A stretch of 64,000 bases of DNA from Sphingobium sp. AP50. Its GTDB lineage: Bacteria; Pseudomonadota; Alphaproteobacteria; Sphingomonadales; Sphingomonadaceae. The DNA lies in the NCBI RefSeq assembly GCF_900109095.1, contig NZ_FNYZ01000008.1, positions 124,001 to 188,000 of the forward strand, in the 5' to 3' direction. The position numbers and the translations under genes were made by a program. Positions 9,290 through 16,732 of this stretch are shown one piece after another. Position 1 is the first letter of the stretch; each line of letters opens with the position of its first letter. Below the pieces are notes generated by a model. That model did no database searches, had not been told where the DNA came from, and was given only the letters and a program-made list of their open reading frames with translations.

Positions 9290-10240
9290 ATGGAGAATAG
9301 GGGGCATCAGCAGGCCCCATATCGGCTCGACTGGGTCGATGTGGCACGCGGCATCGGCATAGTGGCGGTGGTGGTCGGCCATGTCTGGACGCGCGGACCG
9401 CTGCGCGACGCCATGTATGCCTTTCACATGCCGCTCTTCTTCCTGCTGTCGGGCATGCTTTCGCGTGCCCATCCGGTGGGGGCCTTCACCCGGCGGCAAC
9501 TGATCAGCCAGATGCGGCCCTATGCCGCTTTCCTGATCCTGCTGATCGTCGCCGACCAGAGTATCGAGCGGCTGAAAGGCCATCTGCCGATCTTTCATAG
9601 CTGGCCGGAGGATATGGCGCCGATCCTGCTGGGCGGCTTCTGGCTGCGCGGGCCGTTCACGATTTTCTGGTTCGTGCCCTGCCTCATGGTGGCGCGCATC
9701 CTGTTCAATGTGGCGCTCAACCGATGGCCCCACCCTCTCGACCGGCGCTGGGCAGTCCTGCTTCTGCCGATGCTGCTGATCGCCTATGCGCTGGGCTGGT
9801 GGACGCAGGCGTCGCCGCTGGGGCTGCTGAGCGCGCCGATGGCCTTCGTGCTGCTGTGGGTCGGAGCGGTCTGGCCAAGGATGCGCTGGCATAATGGCCT
9901 GATCCTGCCGCTGGGCCTGTTGGCGGGGGCAGGGCTGTCCGGCCTGTTGCCGACGCTCAACATGAAGGTCGCGGATTATGGCGCGCCCCTGCTGTCGATC
10001 GGGGCGGCGGTGGCCGCATCCTTGCTGATCTTCCGCCTGTCAGCGCGGATTTCGAACCATGCTGGGCCATTGGCGGCGCTGGGACGAGCATCGCTGGTGA
10101 TCATGTATCTGCATGTCGCGGTGATCCACTATCTGACGCCCTATCTGGGCAAGCCATGGCTGCTGGCGCTGGCGTTGGTACTGCCTTTCGCGGCCTACCA
10201 CCTGATCGGGCGAACGCCGCTGCGGCGGGTTTTTCTATAG
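9290..10240 (+). CDS. Membrane acyltransferase, acyltransferase-3 family
   Basis: A 316-residue polytopic membrane protein with about ten hydrophobic segments. The N-terminal block RLDWVDVARGIGIVAVVVGHVW holds the conserved Asp/Arg and the catalytic-type His of the OafA/WecH acyltransferase-3 family, and HMPLFFLLSG is the second family motif. Such enzymes O-acetylate or succinylate surface glycans and lipids. ATG 9290 is preferred to GTG 9281 because AGGG at 9276-9279 is correctly spaced only for the ATG. It is divergent from the pseudouridine synthase. The acceptor is unknown and no polysaccharide cluster surrounds it. Confidence 0.85.
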   Translation: MENRGHQQAPYRLDWVDVARGIGIVAVVVGHVWTRGPLRDAMYAFHMPLFFLLSGMLSRAHPVGAFTRRQLISQMRPYAAFLILLIVADQSIERLKGHLPIFHSWPEDMAPILLGGFWLRGPFTIFWFVPCLMVARILFNVALNRWPHPLDRRWAVLLLPMLLIAYALGWWTQASPLGLLSAPMAFVLLWVGAVWPRMRWHNGLILPLGLLAGAGLSGLLPTLNMKVADYGAPLLSIGAAVAASLLIFRLSARISNHAGPLAALGRASLVIMYLHVAVIHYLTPYLGKPWLLALALVLPFAAYHLIGRTPLRRVFL

Positions 10241-10292
10241 TCGAGACTTGATGGCGGGGAGGGGGTGAAGAGTGGAGGGTCTGCTTTTGTTG

Positions 10293-10449
10293 CCCCTACC
10301 GCTTGCGGGAGGGGCGGCGAGACTTAATGACCCCGGCCTTGAGCCGGGGGAATTTAGTCGCAGCGGGGTGGGCATTTGCAACGTTGCGCAGGCCCACCCC
10401 CTTGATGGGAGTCACGTGCCTCCCATCAACCCTCCCGCTTGCGGAAGGG
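10293..10449. repeat. Mosaic of small palindromes between convergent genes
   Basis: Four hairpins lie in the gap between the acyltransferase and the sigma factor: 10293-10314 (CCCCTACCGC / GCGGGAGGGG), 10331-10349 (CCCCGGC / GCCGGGG), 10402-10429 (TTGATGGGAG / CTCCCATCAA, perfect 10-bp arms) and 10430-10449 (CCCTCCCGC / GCGGAAGGG). The first and last share the core CCGCTTGCGG, so they are two copies of one element. They probably form a REP/BIME-like intergenic element and may stop transcription from both sides. Confidence 0.7.
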
Positions 10450-10491
10450 AGAACAAGGTCCACTTCTGGCCGATACTGCCGCTTCATGCCG

Positions 10492-11334
10492 TCAATGCAG
10501 ATGCCGCAGCTTGTCGGGGTTGCGCATGATGTAGATGGCCTTGACCTTGCCCTCCTCGATATCGAGCGCAGTGGTCTGCACCTCGCCATCGGCCTCGCGG
10601 GTGACGAAGCCGGGCAGGCCGTTGATGATGCAGGTGCGCAGCAGGGTCGATCCATATTTGCCGAACAGCACCGCCAGCGCCTTGTGTACCTGCATGACCT
10701 GACCATAGCCGATTGCCGGGCGGATCGCGGCCGGGCGCTTGCCGCCGCCATCGCTGTGCAGGCTGACATCCTGCGCTAGCAGCGCGCCCAATGCGCCCAT
10801 GTCGCCGCTGCGCGAGGCGGCGAAGAAAGCGCCGGCAATTTCCATGCCGCGCGCCTTTTCCACCTGATAGCGGGGCCGGGCATCGCGGACATGGCTGCGG
10901 GCGCGGGCGGCCAGCTGGCGGCAGGCAGCGGTGTCGCGGCCGACAGTGACGGCGACTTCCTCAAAGCCCAGCCCGAAAACATCGTGCAACAGGAAGGCGG
11001 CGCGCTCCAGCGGCGAAAGCCTCTCCAGCGCCAGCATCAGGGGCAGGGTGACATCCTCCTGCGCATCCTCTTCCTCGACCAGAGGTTCGGGCAGCCAGGG
11101 GCCGACATAGGTTTCGCGCTGCACCCGCGCCGATTTGAGCTGGTCGAGGCAGAGGCGCGTCACCGTGCGGCGGAGAAAGGCTTCGGGCTCACGGATATCG
11201 CCGCGATCGACGCCCATCCAGCGGATGAAGGCTTCCTGCACCACATCCTCGGCATCGGCGACCGACCCCAGCATGCGATAGGCGACCCGGATCAGCCGGG
11301 GACGCAGCGGGTCGAAACTCTCGGCTGCGTCCAT
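10492..11334 (-). CDS. ECF41-family RNA polymerase sigma factor with fused C-terminal regulatory domain
   Basis: An extracytoplasmic-function sigma factor of group ECF41. Sigma region 2 (YRMLGSVADAEDVVQEAFIRW) and region 4 (SPLERAAFLLHDVFGLGFEEVA) are followed by a SnoaL-like C-terminal domain. All three diagnostic ECF41 motifs are present: WLPEP in the linker, DGGGK, and NPDKL near the C-terminus. This domain replaces a separate anti-sigma factor. I place the start at 11334 (MDAAESF) because GGAGGA lies 6 bases upstream; an in-frame ATG at 11352 overlaps the stop of the preceding gene but has a weak site. It is cotranscribed with the CMD-family gene upstream, the classic ECF41 partner. Confidence 0.93.
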   Translation of the reverse strand: MDAAESFDPLRPRLIRVAYRMLGSVADAEDVVQEAFIRWMGVDRGDIREPEAFLRRTVTRLCLDQLKSARVQRETYVGPWLPEPLVEEEDAQEDVTLPLMLALERLSPLERAAFLLHDVFGLGFEEVAVTVGRDTAACRQLAARARSHVRDARPRYQVEKARGMEIAGAFFAASRSGDMGALGALLAQDVSLHSDGGGKRPAAIRPAIGYGQVMQVHKALAVLFGKYGSTLLRTCIINGLPGFVTREADGEVQTTALDIEEGKVKAIYIMRNPDKLRHLH

Positions 11335-11351
11335 CTGCGTCCTCCGCTCCA

Positions 11352-11807
11352 TCAGGCCGCTGCCTTCATCGGCATATCATACCAGAGGTTGAAGCCCACG
11401 GCGATCCGGTTCCAGCCGTTGATGATGTTGATCATCAGGGTCAGCTTGACCTGCTCCTCCTCGGTAAATTCCCAGTTGAGCGCTTCCTTTGCGGCTTCAT
11501 GGCTGTGGCCCTTGGCGATCTCGGTCAGCGCCTCGGTCCAGGCCAGCGCAGCGCGTTCGCGATCAGTGTAGCAGGGGGCTTCGCGCCAGGCGGTGAGCAG
11601 GTAGATGCGCTGTTCCGTCTCGCCCTTCGCGCGGGCTTCGTAAGTGTGCATGTTGATGCAGTTGGCGCAGCCGTTGATCTGCGACGAGCGGATTTTCACC
11701 AGTTCGATCAGGCTTGGTTCCAGACTGTCGGCGATGGCTGTGGAGAGAGCGGTCCAGCTCTTCATCAACTGGGGGGCGGCGGCATAAGGATTGATCTTGT
11801 CGGTCAT
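11352..11807 (-). CDS. Carboxymuconolactone-decarboxylase / AhpD-like protein, ECF41 partner
   Basis: A 151-residue alpha-helical protein of the CMD/AhpD family. The redox CxxC-H motif is in INGCANCINMH (about residues 45-55), as in AhpD-like peroxidase partners, so a thiol-disulfide or peroxidase role is likelier than a decarboxylase one. The start at 11807 (MTDKINPY) has AAGGAA upstream; a further upstream codon would lie inside the predicted promoter. ECF41 sigma factors are known to sit beside CMD-family, oxidoreductase or epimerase genes and to drive them. That is the arrangement here. Confidence 0.9.
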   Translation of the reverse strand: MTDKINPYAAAPQLMKSWTALSTAIADSLEPSLIELVKIRSSQINGCANCINMHTYEARAKGETEQRIYLLTAWREAPCYTDRERAALAWTEALTEIAKGHSHEAAKEALNWEFTEEEQVKLTLMINIINGWNRIAVGFNLWYDMPMKAAA

Positions 11808-11840
11808 GATGCAGTTCCTTTCCTCAAGTTCTGCAACCAT

Positions 11841-11867
11841 GACGAGACAGGCGCGGCGGATGTGACA
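11841..11867 (-). promoter_or_regulatory. Predicted ECF41 promoter
   Basis: On the minus strand TGTCACA (11867-11861) is followed after exactly 16 bases by CGTC (11844-11841). This is the -35/-10 pair reported for ECF41 sigma factors. The -10 lies 34 bases before the start of the CMD gene, so the sigma factor should autoregulate its own two-gene operon. Confidence 0.82.
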
Positions 11868-11958
11868 TGGGGCCGCCTTATTTTTTGGCGCGCGAAAAAA
11901 ATTTACATCCTCGATGCTCTGGACAGGGGGCGTGGGCGGCGGCTACCCGCCGCGCCCT

Positions 11959-12165
11959 ATGTCAGTCATTGCAACCATCATGAACACGGCCACCGGCCAG
12001 CCCATCCAGAAAATGAAGTTCGAGCGCATGCCCAAGCCCTGGGTGTCGCTGAACCTTGAAAATGGCGAGTTGGTGACAGCCGACCGCGTCGTCGTCGGGA
12101 AGCCGGCGCCGGGGAAATTCATCACCCCGGTCGAAGTCTGGGTCACGCCCAAGACGTTGGGATAA
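11959..12165 (+). CDS. Small hypothetical protein
   Basis: A possible 68-residue protein beginning MSVIATIMNTATG, rich in Val, Pro and Lys, with a plausible compact beta fold and no recognised domain. It has no clear ribosome binding site. An in-frame ATG at 11914 would extend it, but with a Gly/Pro-rich stretch that looks non-coding. The frame has normal high third-position GC. It stands alone between the ECF41 operon promoter and a large hairpin at 12185. I am only moderately sure it is expressed. Confidence 0.4.
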   Translation: MSVIATIMNTATGQPIQKMKFERMPKPWVSLNLENGELVTADRVVVGKPAPGKFITPVEVWVTPKTLG

Positions 12166-12184
12166 GGGCGCCTCTGGCGCATCC

Positions 12185-12261
12185 GCACCGGCCCGCACCC
12201 CCACCCGACCGCCCATCAGGATACCATGTCTGGGTGGTCGGGTGGGGGTGCGGGCCGGTGC
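12185..12261. repeat. Long 31-bp-arm hairpin
   Basis: The arms 12185-12215 and 12231-12261 are reverse complements over 31 bases, with a single G-T type mismatch, around a 15-base loop. The left arm begins GCACCGGCCCGCACCCCCAC. No T-run follows either arm, so a simple terminator role is not obvious. A second small hairpin (GAAAATGCGC / GCGCATTTTT) follows at about 12268-12294. Confidence 0.85.
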
Positions 12262-12341
12262 AGTATCGAAAATGCGCTCTTCCGCGCATTTTTCAAACAG
12301 ACTCTAAGCGCGCCTCGCGCCGCCATCCCTGATCCACGCCC

Positions 12342-12381
12342 ATAAAAAGGGCTGGCGCATAGTCCCGATGCGCCAGCCCTT
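12342..12381 (-). terminator. Rho-independent terminator after wrbA
   Basis: A perfect 14-bp stem (AAGGGCTGGCGCAT / ATGCGCCAGCCCTT, 12347-12360 and 12368-12381) has a 7-base loop. On the minus strand it is followed by a T-run at 12347-12342. It lies about 75 bases beyond the wrbA stop codon. Confidence 0.85.
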
Positions 12382-12457
12382 GCTGCGTTTCTCAAAGCCT
12401 TGATGCGACCCAAGGGCTTTTCGGCACGCTGCATTCATCAGACGTCGCCAGAGGCGA

Positions 12458-13057
12458 TCAACCGTGCAGCTTGATCGCAGTTTCCGCGATACGACGGCCC
12501 TGATAGCGCGCGCCGTCCAGTTCTTCCTCGCTCGGCTGGCGGCTGCCGTCGCCATCGGCCAGCGTGGTGGCGCCATAGGGCGATCCGCCGCGTACCTTGT
12601 CCACGCCCATCTGCCCTGCAAAGCCATAGTCGAGGCCGACGATGGTCATGCCGAAATGCAGCAGGTTGGTGATGATCGAGAAGAGCGTGACTTCCTGCCC
12701 GCCATGCTGCGACGCGGTCGAGGTAAAGGCGCCGCCGACCTTGCCGTTCAGCGCGCCGCGCGCCCACAGGCCACCGGCCTGGTCGAGGAAGGACGCCATC
12801 TGGCTGGACATGCGGCCAAAGCGCGTGCCGGTGCCCACGATGATCGCGTCATAGTCGGCCAGATCCGCGACGGCGGCGATGGGCGCTTCCTGATCCAGCT
12901 TGAAATGCGCGGCCTTCGCGACTTCCAGCGGCGCGGTTTCAGGCACGCGCTTGATATCGACGGTCGCGCCGACAGCGGCGGCGCCTTCGGCCACGGCATT
13001 CGCCATCGTCTCGATATGACCGTAGGAGGAATAATAGAGAACCAGAACCTTAGCCAT
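12458..13057 (-). CDS. wrbA: NAD(P)H:quinone oxidoreductase WrbA
   Basis: A 199-residue flavodoxin-like FMN protein that reduces quinones by two electrons, avoiding semiquinone radicals. The FMN phosphate loop is at the N-terminus ([14 protein letters not shown]). The type-IV NQO motifs [19 protein letters not shown] and [12 protein letters not shown] are present, and length matches the family. AGGAG lies about 8 bases before the start. It follows the pirin gene by about 100 bases on the same strand and ends at a terminator. The two probably form one unit controlled by the divergent LysR gene. Confidence 0.96.
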   Translation of the reverse strand: MAKVLVLYYSSYGHIETMANAVAEGAAAVGATVDIKRVPETAPLEVAKAAHFKLDQEAPIAAVADLADYDAIIVGTGTRFGRMSSQMASFLDQAGGLWARGALNGKVGGAFTSTASQHGGQEVTLFSIITNLLHFGMTIVGLDYGFAGQMGVDKVRGGSPYGATTLADGDGSRQPSEEELDGARYQGRRIAETAIKLHG

Positions 13058-13159
13058 GAAAAGTCTCCTTACCTGAAAGCTGAGAAGAGGGGGTGGCCGC
13101 CTGCATGAGGGGGATGCAGGCGGCCCGGCTCGCCCCAGGGGATGGGCGAGCCAAGGGGG

Positions 13160-13879
13160 TCAGATACTATCCACCAGAACGATCTCGGCATCCTCGATCG
13201 CGGTGATGGTGATGGGCGCGCCGCCGATAATGGCTGCGCCGTCGCGGGCTTCAAAGGGCTGGCCATCAATCTCGATCCGGCCAGTCGCCGGGACGAGATA
13301 GAGATGACGTCCTTCGCCGCTTTCATAAGTCACGCTCTCGCCCGCCCGGATCGTGCCGCCCAGCAGGCGGGCATCGGCGCGGATGCGTAGCGCTTCCCTG
13401 TCATCATCATAGCCGCTGGCCAGCACGACCAGCTTGCCGGAACGATCGCCCTTCGGGAAAGGCTTGGCGCCCCAGCTGGGCTGACCGCCGCGGGCGCGGG
13501 GAATGACCCAGATCTGGAACAGGGTGGTGGTTTCGTCCTCCAGATTATATTCGGCGTGGCGGATCCCGGTGCCCGCCGACATCACCTGAACGTCGCCTGC
13601 TTCCGTACGACCCTTGTTGCCCAGACTGTCCTGGTGGGTGATCGCGCCGGTGCGGACATAGGTGAGGATTTCCATGTCGCTGTGCGGGTGCGGCGGAAAG
13701 CCCGAACGCGGACCGATTTCGTCATCGTTCCACACCCGGATCGCGCCCCAGTGCATGCGCTCTTCATCATAATAGTCGGCGAAGGAAAAATGATGGCGTG
13801 CGTTGAGCCAGCCATGGTCGGCATGGCCCAGCGACGCGAACGGGCGGCGCTCGATGCGGCTCGCGGTGGTCGTGGTCAT
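13160..13879 (-). CDS. Pirin-family protein (YhaK/YhhW-like bicupin)
   Basis: A 239-residue pirin, a bicupin metalloprotein. Some members have quercetin 2,3-dioxygenase activity and others sense redox state. The N-terminal cupin carries the metal-binding pattern FPPHPHSDMEILTYV, a later conserved His in GTGIRHAEYN, and the pirin block WVIPRARGG. Start at 13879 (MTTTTASR) with AAAGG upstream; the longer frame adds a basic, unlikely N-terminus. It is divergent from the LysR regulator at 13986 and upstream of wrbA. Pirin and quinone-reductase genes are often paired under LysR control, suggesting an electrophile or quinone response. Confidence 0.92.
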   Translation of the reverse strand: MTTTTASRIERRPFASLGHADHGWLNARHHFSFADYYDEERMHWGAIRVWNDDEIGPRSGFPPHPHSDMEILTYVRTGAITHQDSLGNKGRTEAGDVQVMSAGTGIRHAEYNLEDETTTLFQIWVIPRARGGQPSWGAKPFPKGDRSGKLVVLASGYDDDREALRIRADARLLGGTIRAGESVTYESGEGRHLYLVPATGRIEIDGQPFEARDGAAIIGGAPITITAIEDAEIVLVDSI

Positions 13880-13946
13880 ACTAAATGCCTTTCGTTGCGG
13901 AGGCAGAGGCTTCCGCTTGCTTTCCGACAATCTAGCCATCAGTGTC

Positions 13947-13982
13947 GTTTCTTAAACCGGCAGCTTTGAAACGGATTGTTTC
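13947..13982. promoter_or_regulatory. Probable LysR operator between pirin and LysR genes
   Basis: Three half sites lie in the short divergent spacer: GTTTC at 13947-13951, GAAAC at 13968-13972 and GTTTC at 13978-13982. The last two form the palindrome GAAAC-N5-GTTTC immediately before the LysR start. LysR proteins usually bind interrupted palindromes like this and repress their own gene while activating the divergent one. Confidence 0.55.
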
Positions 13983-13985
13983 CCA

Positions 13986-14879
13986 ATGCGACTACCTGAC
14001 TTTGAAGCATGGGCGATGTTCGCCGCCGTGGTGGAGCATCGCAGCTTCACTGACGCGGCCAAGGCGCTCAGCGTGTCCAAGGCGACCGTGTCCAAGGCTG
14101 TGACCCGGCTGGAGGAGCATCTGGACACCAGCCTGTTCAACCGCACCAGCCGCCGTCTGGCGCTGACGGAAAGCGGCAAGCGGCTGGCCGATCATGCCCA
14201 GCGGATATTGGTCGAAGGGCAGGCGGCGGAAGAGGCGGCGCGGGACGAGACGGCGGACCTGTCCGGCGTGGTGCGCCTGGGCGCGCCGATGACCTTTGGC
14301 CTGCTCCGGGTCGCGCCGCTAATCGCGCAATTCACGAAAGAACATCCGCTGGTCGATGTCGACCTGCATCTGTCGGACGCCAAGATAGACATTGTGGAGA
14401 TGGGGCTGGACGCCACCATCCGCATCGCGGACATGCCCGACAGTTCGCTCCGCGCCCGTCGGCTGGCTGATGTGACGATGCATACCATCGCGGCCCCAGC
14501 CTATCTCGACGCACGGGGGCGGCCGCAGCATCCCTCCGACCTCGGCACGCATGATTGCCTTTGCTATTCCAACGTGGCCACGCCTGACGTCTGGCGCTTT
14601 TCCGGGCCGGGGCAGCAGAATGTGGTAGTTCAGGTGCGCAGCCGCATCACGGTGAACAGCGGGGAGGCGATGCTGCCTGCGCTGCGGCTGGGTGTAGGCA
14701 TTGCGCGCCTGCCCGATTTCATCATCGGCGATGCACTGGCGAAGGGAGAGGTGGAGGAGGTGCTGGTCGACTGGCGGCCAGCGCCCTTCGGTCTGCACCT
14801 CGTTACCCCGCCATCGCGTCTGCGTCCTGCGCGGGTCGATGCGCTGCTGGACTTCCTGACCAGGCATCATGGCTGTTAA
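13986..14879 (+). CDS. LysR-family transcriptional regulator of the pirin-wrbA unit
   Basis: A 297-residue LysR regulator. The N-terminal winged helix-turn-helix spans about 1-60 (HRSFTDAAKALSVSKATVSKAVTRLEEHL) and the periplasmic-binding-like effector domain about 90-290. It resembles the CrgA/YafC-like group near quinone and electrophile-response genes. It starts 106 bases from the divergent pirin gene, with palindromic half sites between them, so it probably controls pirin and wrbA. The inducer is unknown. Confidence 0.92.
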   Translation: MRLPDFEAWAMFAAVVEHRSFTDAAKALSVSKATVSKAVTRLEEHLDTSLFNRTSRRLALTESGKRLADHAQRILVEGQAAEEAARDETADLSGVVRLGAPMTFGLLRVAPLIAQFTKEHPLVDVDLHLSDAKIDIVEMGLDATIRIADMPDSSLRARRLADVTMHTIAAPAYLDARGRPQHPSDLGTHDCLCYSNVATPDVWRFSGPGQQNVVVQVRSRITVNSGEAMLPALRLGVGIARLPDFIIGDALAKGEVEEVLVDWRPAPFGLHLVTPPSRLRPARVDALLDFLTRHHGC

Positions 14880-14967
14880 CCCAACTCGTCAACCTGGCTG
14901 AAAAGGGTTGCCAGGGCGATTACCCCGGTTGGCTCAAATGGTCGACCGAACCTTTCGTTTCGCAGGT

Positions 14968-15039
14968 GAATCCAGCTTGACTCAGGGTAGGGCGTTTCGG
15001 CTTCAACTCTTTGTAAATAGATTCGTTTTGCCACGACTC
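14968..15039 (+). promoter_or_regulatory. Cluster of four GANTC methylation sites upstream of ctrA
   Basis: Four CcrM-type sites occur in 72 bases: GAATC 14968-14972, GACTC 14979-14983, GATTC 15020-15024 and GACTC 15035-15039. In Caulobacter the ctrA P1 promoter is timed by CcrM methylation of a GANTC site. This cluster in the ctrA leader suggests similar replication-coupled control. Confidence 0.6.
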
Positions 15040-15054
15040 GCGGATTTCTGCCGG

Positions 15055-15069
15055 TTAGCGAAAAATTAA
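15055..15069 (+). promoter_or_regulatory. Near-consensus CtrA box upstream of ctrA
   Basis: TTAG-N7-TTAA at 15055-15069 matches the CtrA consensus TTAA-N7-TTAA with one change. It lies 91 bases before the ctrA start codon and suggests autoregulation. Confidence 0.6.
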
Positions 15070-15160
15070 CCTTTGTCCTTCAGAAGTTTTTTGGTTAATG
15101 AATTGGAGCAGAAGCCGTTCTGGTGGGGTGAACGGGACCTGCGACACAAAGGGGCTTCAC

Positions 15161-15868
15161 ATGCGCGTGCTGCTGATTGAGGACGAACCGACCACGGCCA
15201 AGGCGATCGAGCTTATGCTCACGACCGAGGGGTTCAACGTCTATACGACCGATCTGGGCGAGGAAGGCCTCGATCTGGGTAAGCTCTATGATTATGACAT
15301 CATCTGTCTCGACCTGAACCTGCCGGACATGCATGGCTATGACGTGCTCAAGAAGCTGCGCGCGGCCAAGGTGCAGACGCCGGTCCTGATCCTGTCGGGC
15401 ATTAGTGAGATGGACAGCAAGGTCCGCTCCTTCGGCTTTGGCGCCGATGACTATGTGACCAAGCCTTTCCACCGCGAAGAACTGATCGCGCGCATCCACG
15501 CCGTGGTGCGCCGGTCCAAGGGGCATAGCCAGTCGGTCATCCGCACCGGCAAGCTGTCGGTCAACCTGGACGCCAAGACCGTGGAAGTGGACGGCAACCG
15601 CGTTCACCTGACCGGCAAGGAATATGCGATGCTGGAGCTGCTTTCGCTCCGCAAGGGCACGACGCTGACCAAGGAAATGTTCCTGAACCACCTTTATGGC
15701 GGTATGGACGAGCCTGAACTCAAGATCATCGACGTGTTCATCTGCAAGCTGCGCAAGAAGCTGGCGCTGGCGTGCAGCGGTGACAATTATATCGAGACGG
15801 TCTGGGGCCGTGGCTATGTGCTGCGCGATCCGGACGAAATTCTTGAGGAGCAGGCCAAGGTCGCCTGA
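15161..15868 (+). CDS. ctrA: Cell-cycle response regulator CtrA
   Basis: CtrA is the master OmpR-type regulator of Alphaproteobacteria. In sphingomonads it mainly controls motility, cell-envelope and cell-cycle genes. The 235-residue product has a receiver domain (1-120) with phospho-acceptor Asp51 in CLDLNLPDM, acidic pair ED at 7-8 and Lys in [11 protein letters not shown] winged-helix DNA-binding domain follows (about 125-230), with the CtrA-typical recognition region [15 protein letters not shown]. Start at 15161 after GGGG; a longer in-frame extension is rejected because family members begin MRVLLIED. The C-terminus ends in KVA, resembling the hydrophobic end used for ClpXP turnover in Caulobacter. 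Four GANTC sites and a CtrA box lie upstream, and a terminator follows. Confidence 0.97.
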   Translation: MRVLLIEDEPTTAKAIELMLTTEGFNVYTTDLGEEGLDLGKLYDYDIICLDLNLPDMHGYDVLKKLRAAKVQTPVLILSGISEMDSKVRSFGFGADDYVTKPFHREELIARIHAVVRRSKGHSQSVIRTGKLSVNLDAKTVEVDGNRVHLTGKEYAMLELLSLRKGTTLTKEMFLNHLYGGMDEPELKIIDVFICKLRKKLALACSGDNYIETVWGRGYVLRDPDEILEEQAKVA

Positions 15869-15893
15869 TTTCCATAGATATTCGAGGGGGTGG

Positions 15894-15928
15894 AAAGGCC
15901 GGTCGTCCGCAAGGATGCCGGCCTTTTC
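15894..15928 (+). terminator. Rho-independent terminator after ctrA
   Basis: Stem AAAGGCCGG / CCGGCCTTT with a 15-base loop is followed by TTCCTT, 26 bases after the ctrA stop codon. Confidence 0.75.
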
Positions 15929-16030
15929 CTTATGCTGCGTTCCGTCGCAAATATGTAAAATGCAAAAATGGTCTTAAAGGCCCGTTTACCAGTTGCGCGC
16001 TACTGCCATGACAAAGGAGCATATGCGTTC

Positions 16031-16639
16031 ATGGGCCAAGCCGCACATCACAGTCTGGAAGCTGCGTGGGATGCGATCTGCCGTTCACAGGCGGTGATCG
16101 AATTCGACCCCACGGGCATCATCCTGTGGGCCAATGACCTGTTCCTGGACGTCATGGGCTATCGACTGGACGAGGTCGTCGGTCGGCATCACCGGATATT
16201 CTGTGACGAAACGTATGCGCGTAGTCACACCTATTCCGAATTCTGGCGCAAGCTGGGCATGGGTGACTTCGACGCGGGCGAATATCGACGGCTGGGCCGG
16301 GACGGTCGCGAAGTCTGGCTACAGGCAACCTATAATCCCGTGTTCGACGCCCAGGGGCGGGTGCAACGCATATTGAAGATCGCGACCGATACGACGCCGT
16401 CCAAGACGCTGCGGGCAGAACTCAAGACTATGGTCGATGGGCTGGTCGACATCGTCGATGGCATCGGCGTGATCGCGAACCAGACCAACCTGCTTGCGCT
16501 CAATGCCACGATCGAGGCTGCACGAGCAGGCGAGGCCGGTCGCGGATTTGCGGTGGTCGCGGCCGAGGTGAAGAAATTGGCTGGCGATACGCGATCAGCA
16601 ACTGATCGCGCCCGCGCGATGGTCAACGCGGCCGTCTGA
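16031..16639 (+). CDS. Soluble PAS protein with a chemoreceptor signalling tip
   Basis: A 202-residue cytoplasmic protein with no membrane segment. A PAS domain (about 20-122) with a PAC-like end ([12 protein letters not shown]) is followed by one stretch of the methyl-accepting chemoreceptor hairpin tip (about 150-190: [34 protein letters not shown]), the part that contacts CheA and CheW. The returning helix and methylation regions are cut short, so it is a minimal receptor. Start at ATG 16031, AAAGGAG 11 bases upstream. It sits just downstream of ctrA behind a terminator. An imperfect CtrA-like site (TTAA-N7-TTTA, 15974-15988) lies upstream. It may act in aerotaxis or redox taxis, or signal outside taxis; no che genes are in the window. 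Confidence 0.85.
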   Translation: MGQAAHHSLEAAWDAICRSQAVIEFDPTGIILWANDLFLDVMGYRLDEVVGRHHRIFCDETYARSHTYSEFWRKLGMGDFDAGEYRRLGRDGREVWLQATYNPVFDAQGRVQRILKIATDTTPSKTLRAELKTMVDGLVDIVDGIGVIANQTNLLALNATIEAARAGEAGRGFAVVAAEVKKLAGDTRSATDRARAMVNAAV

Positions 16640-16650
16640 CGATAGGAAAA

Positions 16651-16674
16651 AGGCCGACGGGATACCGTCGGCCT
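16651..16674. terminator. Bidirectional terminator
   Basis: A perfect 10-bp stem (AGGCCGACGG / CCGTCGGCCT) with a GATA loop lies between the convergent PAS and TonB-receptor genes. It is flanked by an A-run on the left, giving a strong minus-strand T-run. On the plus side a weaker T-run begins at 16681. Confidence 0.8.
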
Positions 16675-16732
16675 CATCCATTTTTACGATTTCGTCAGGT
16701 GCGGATTGCTCTGCGCCTGATCCATAATGTCG

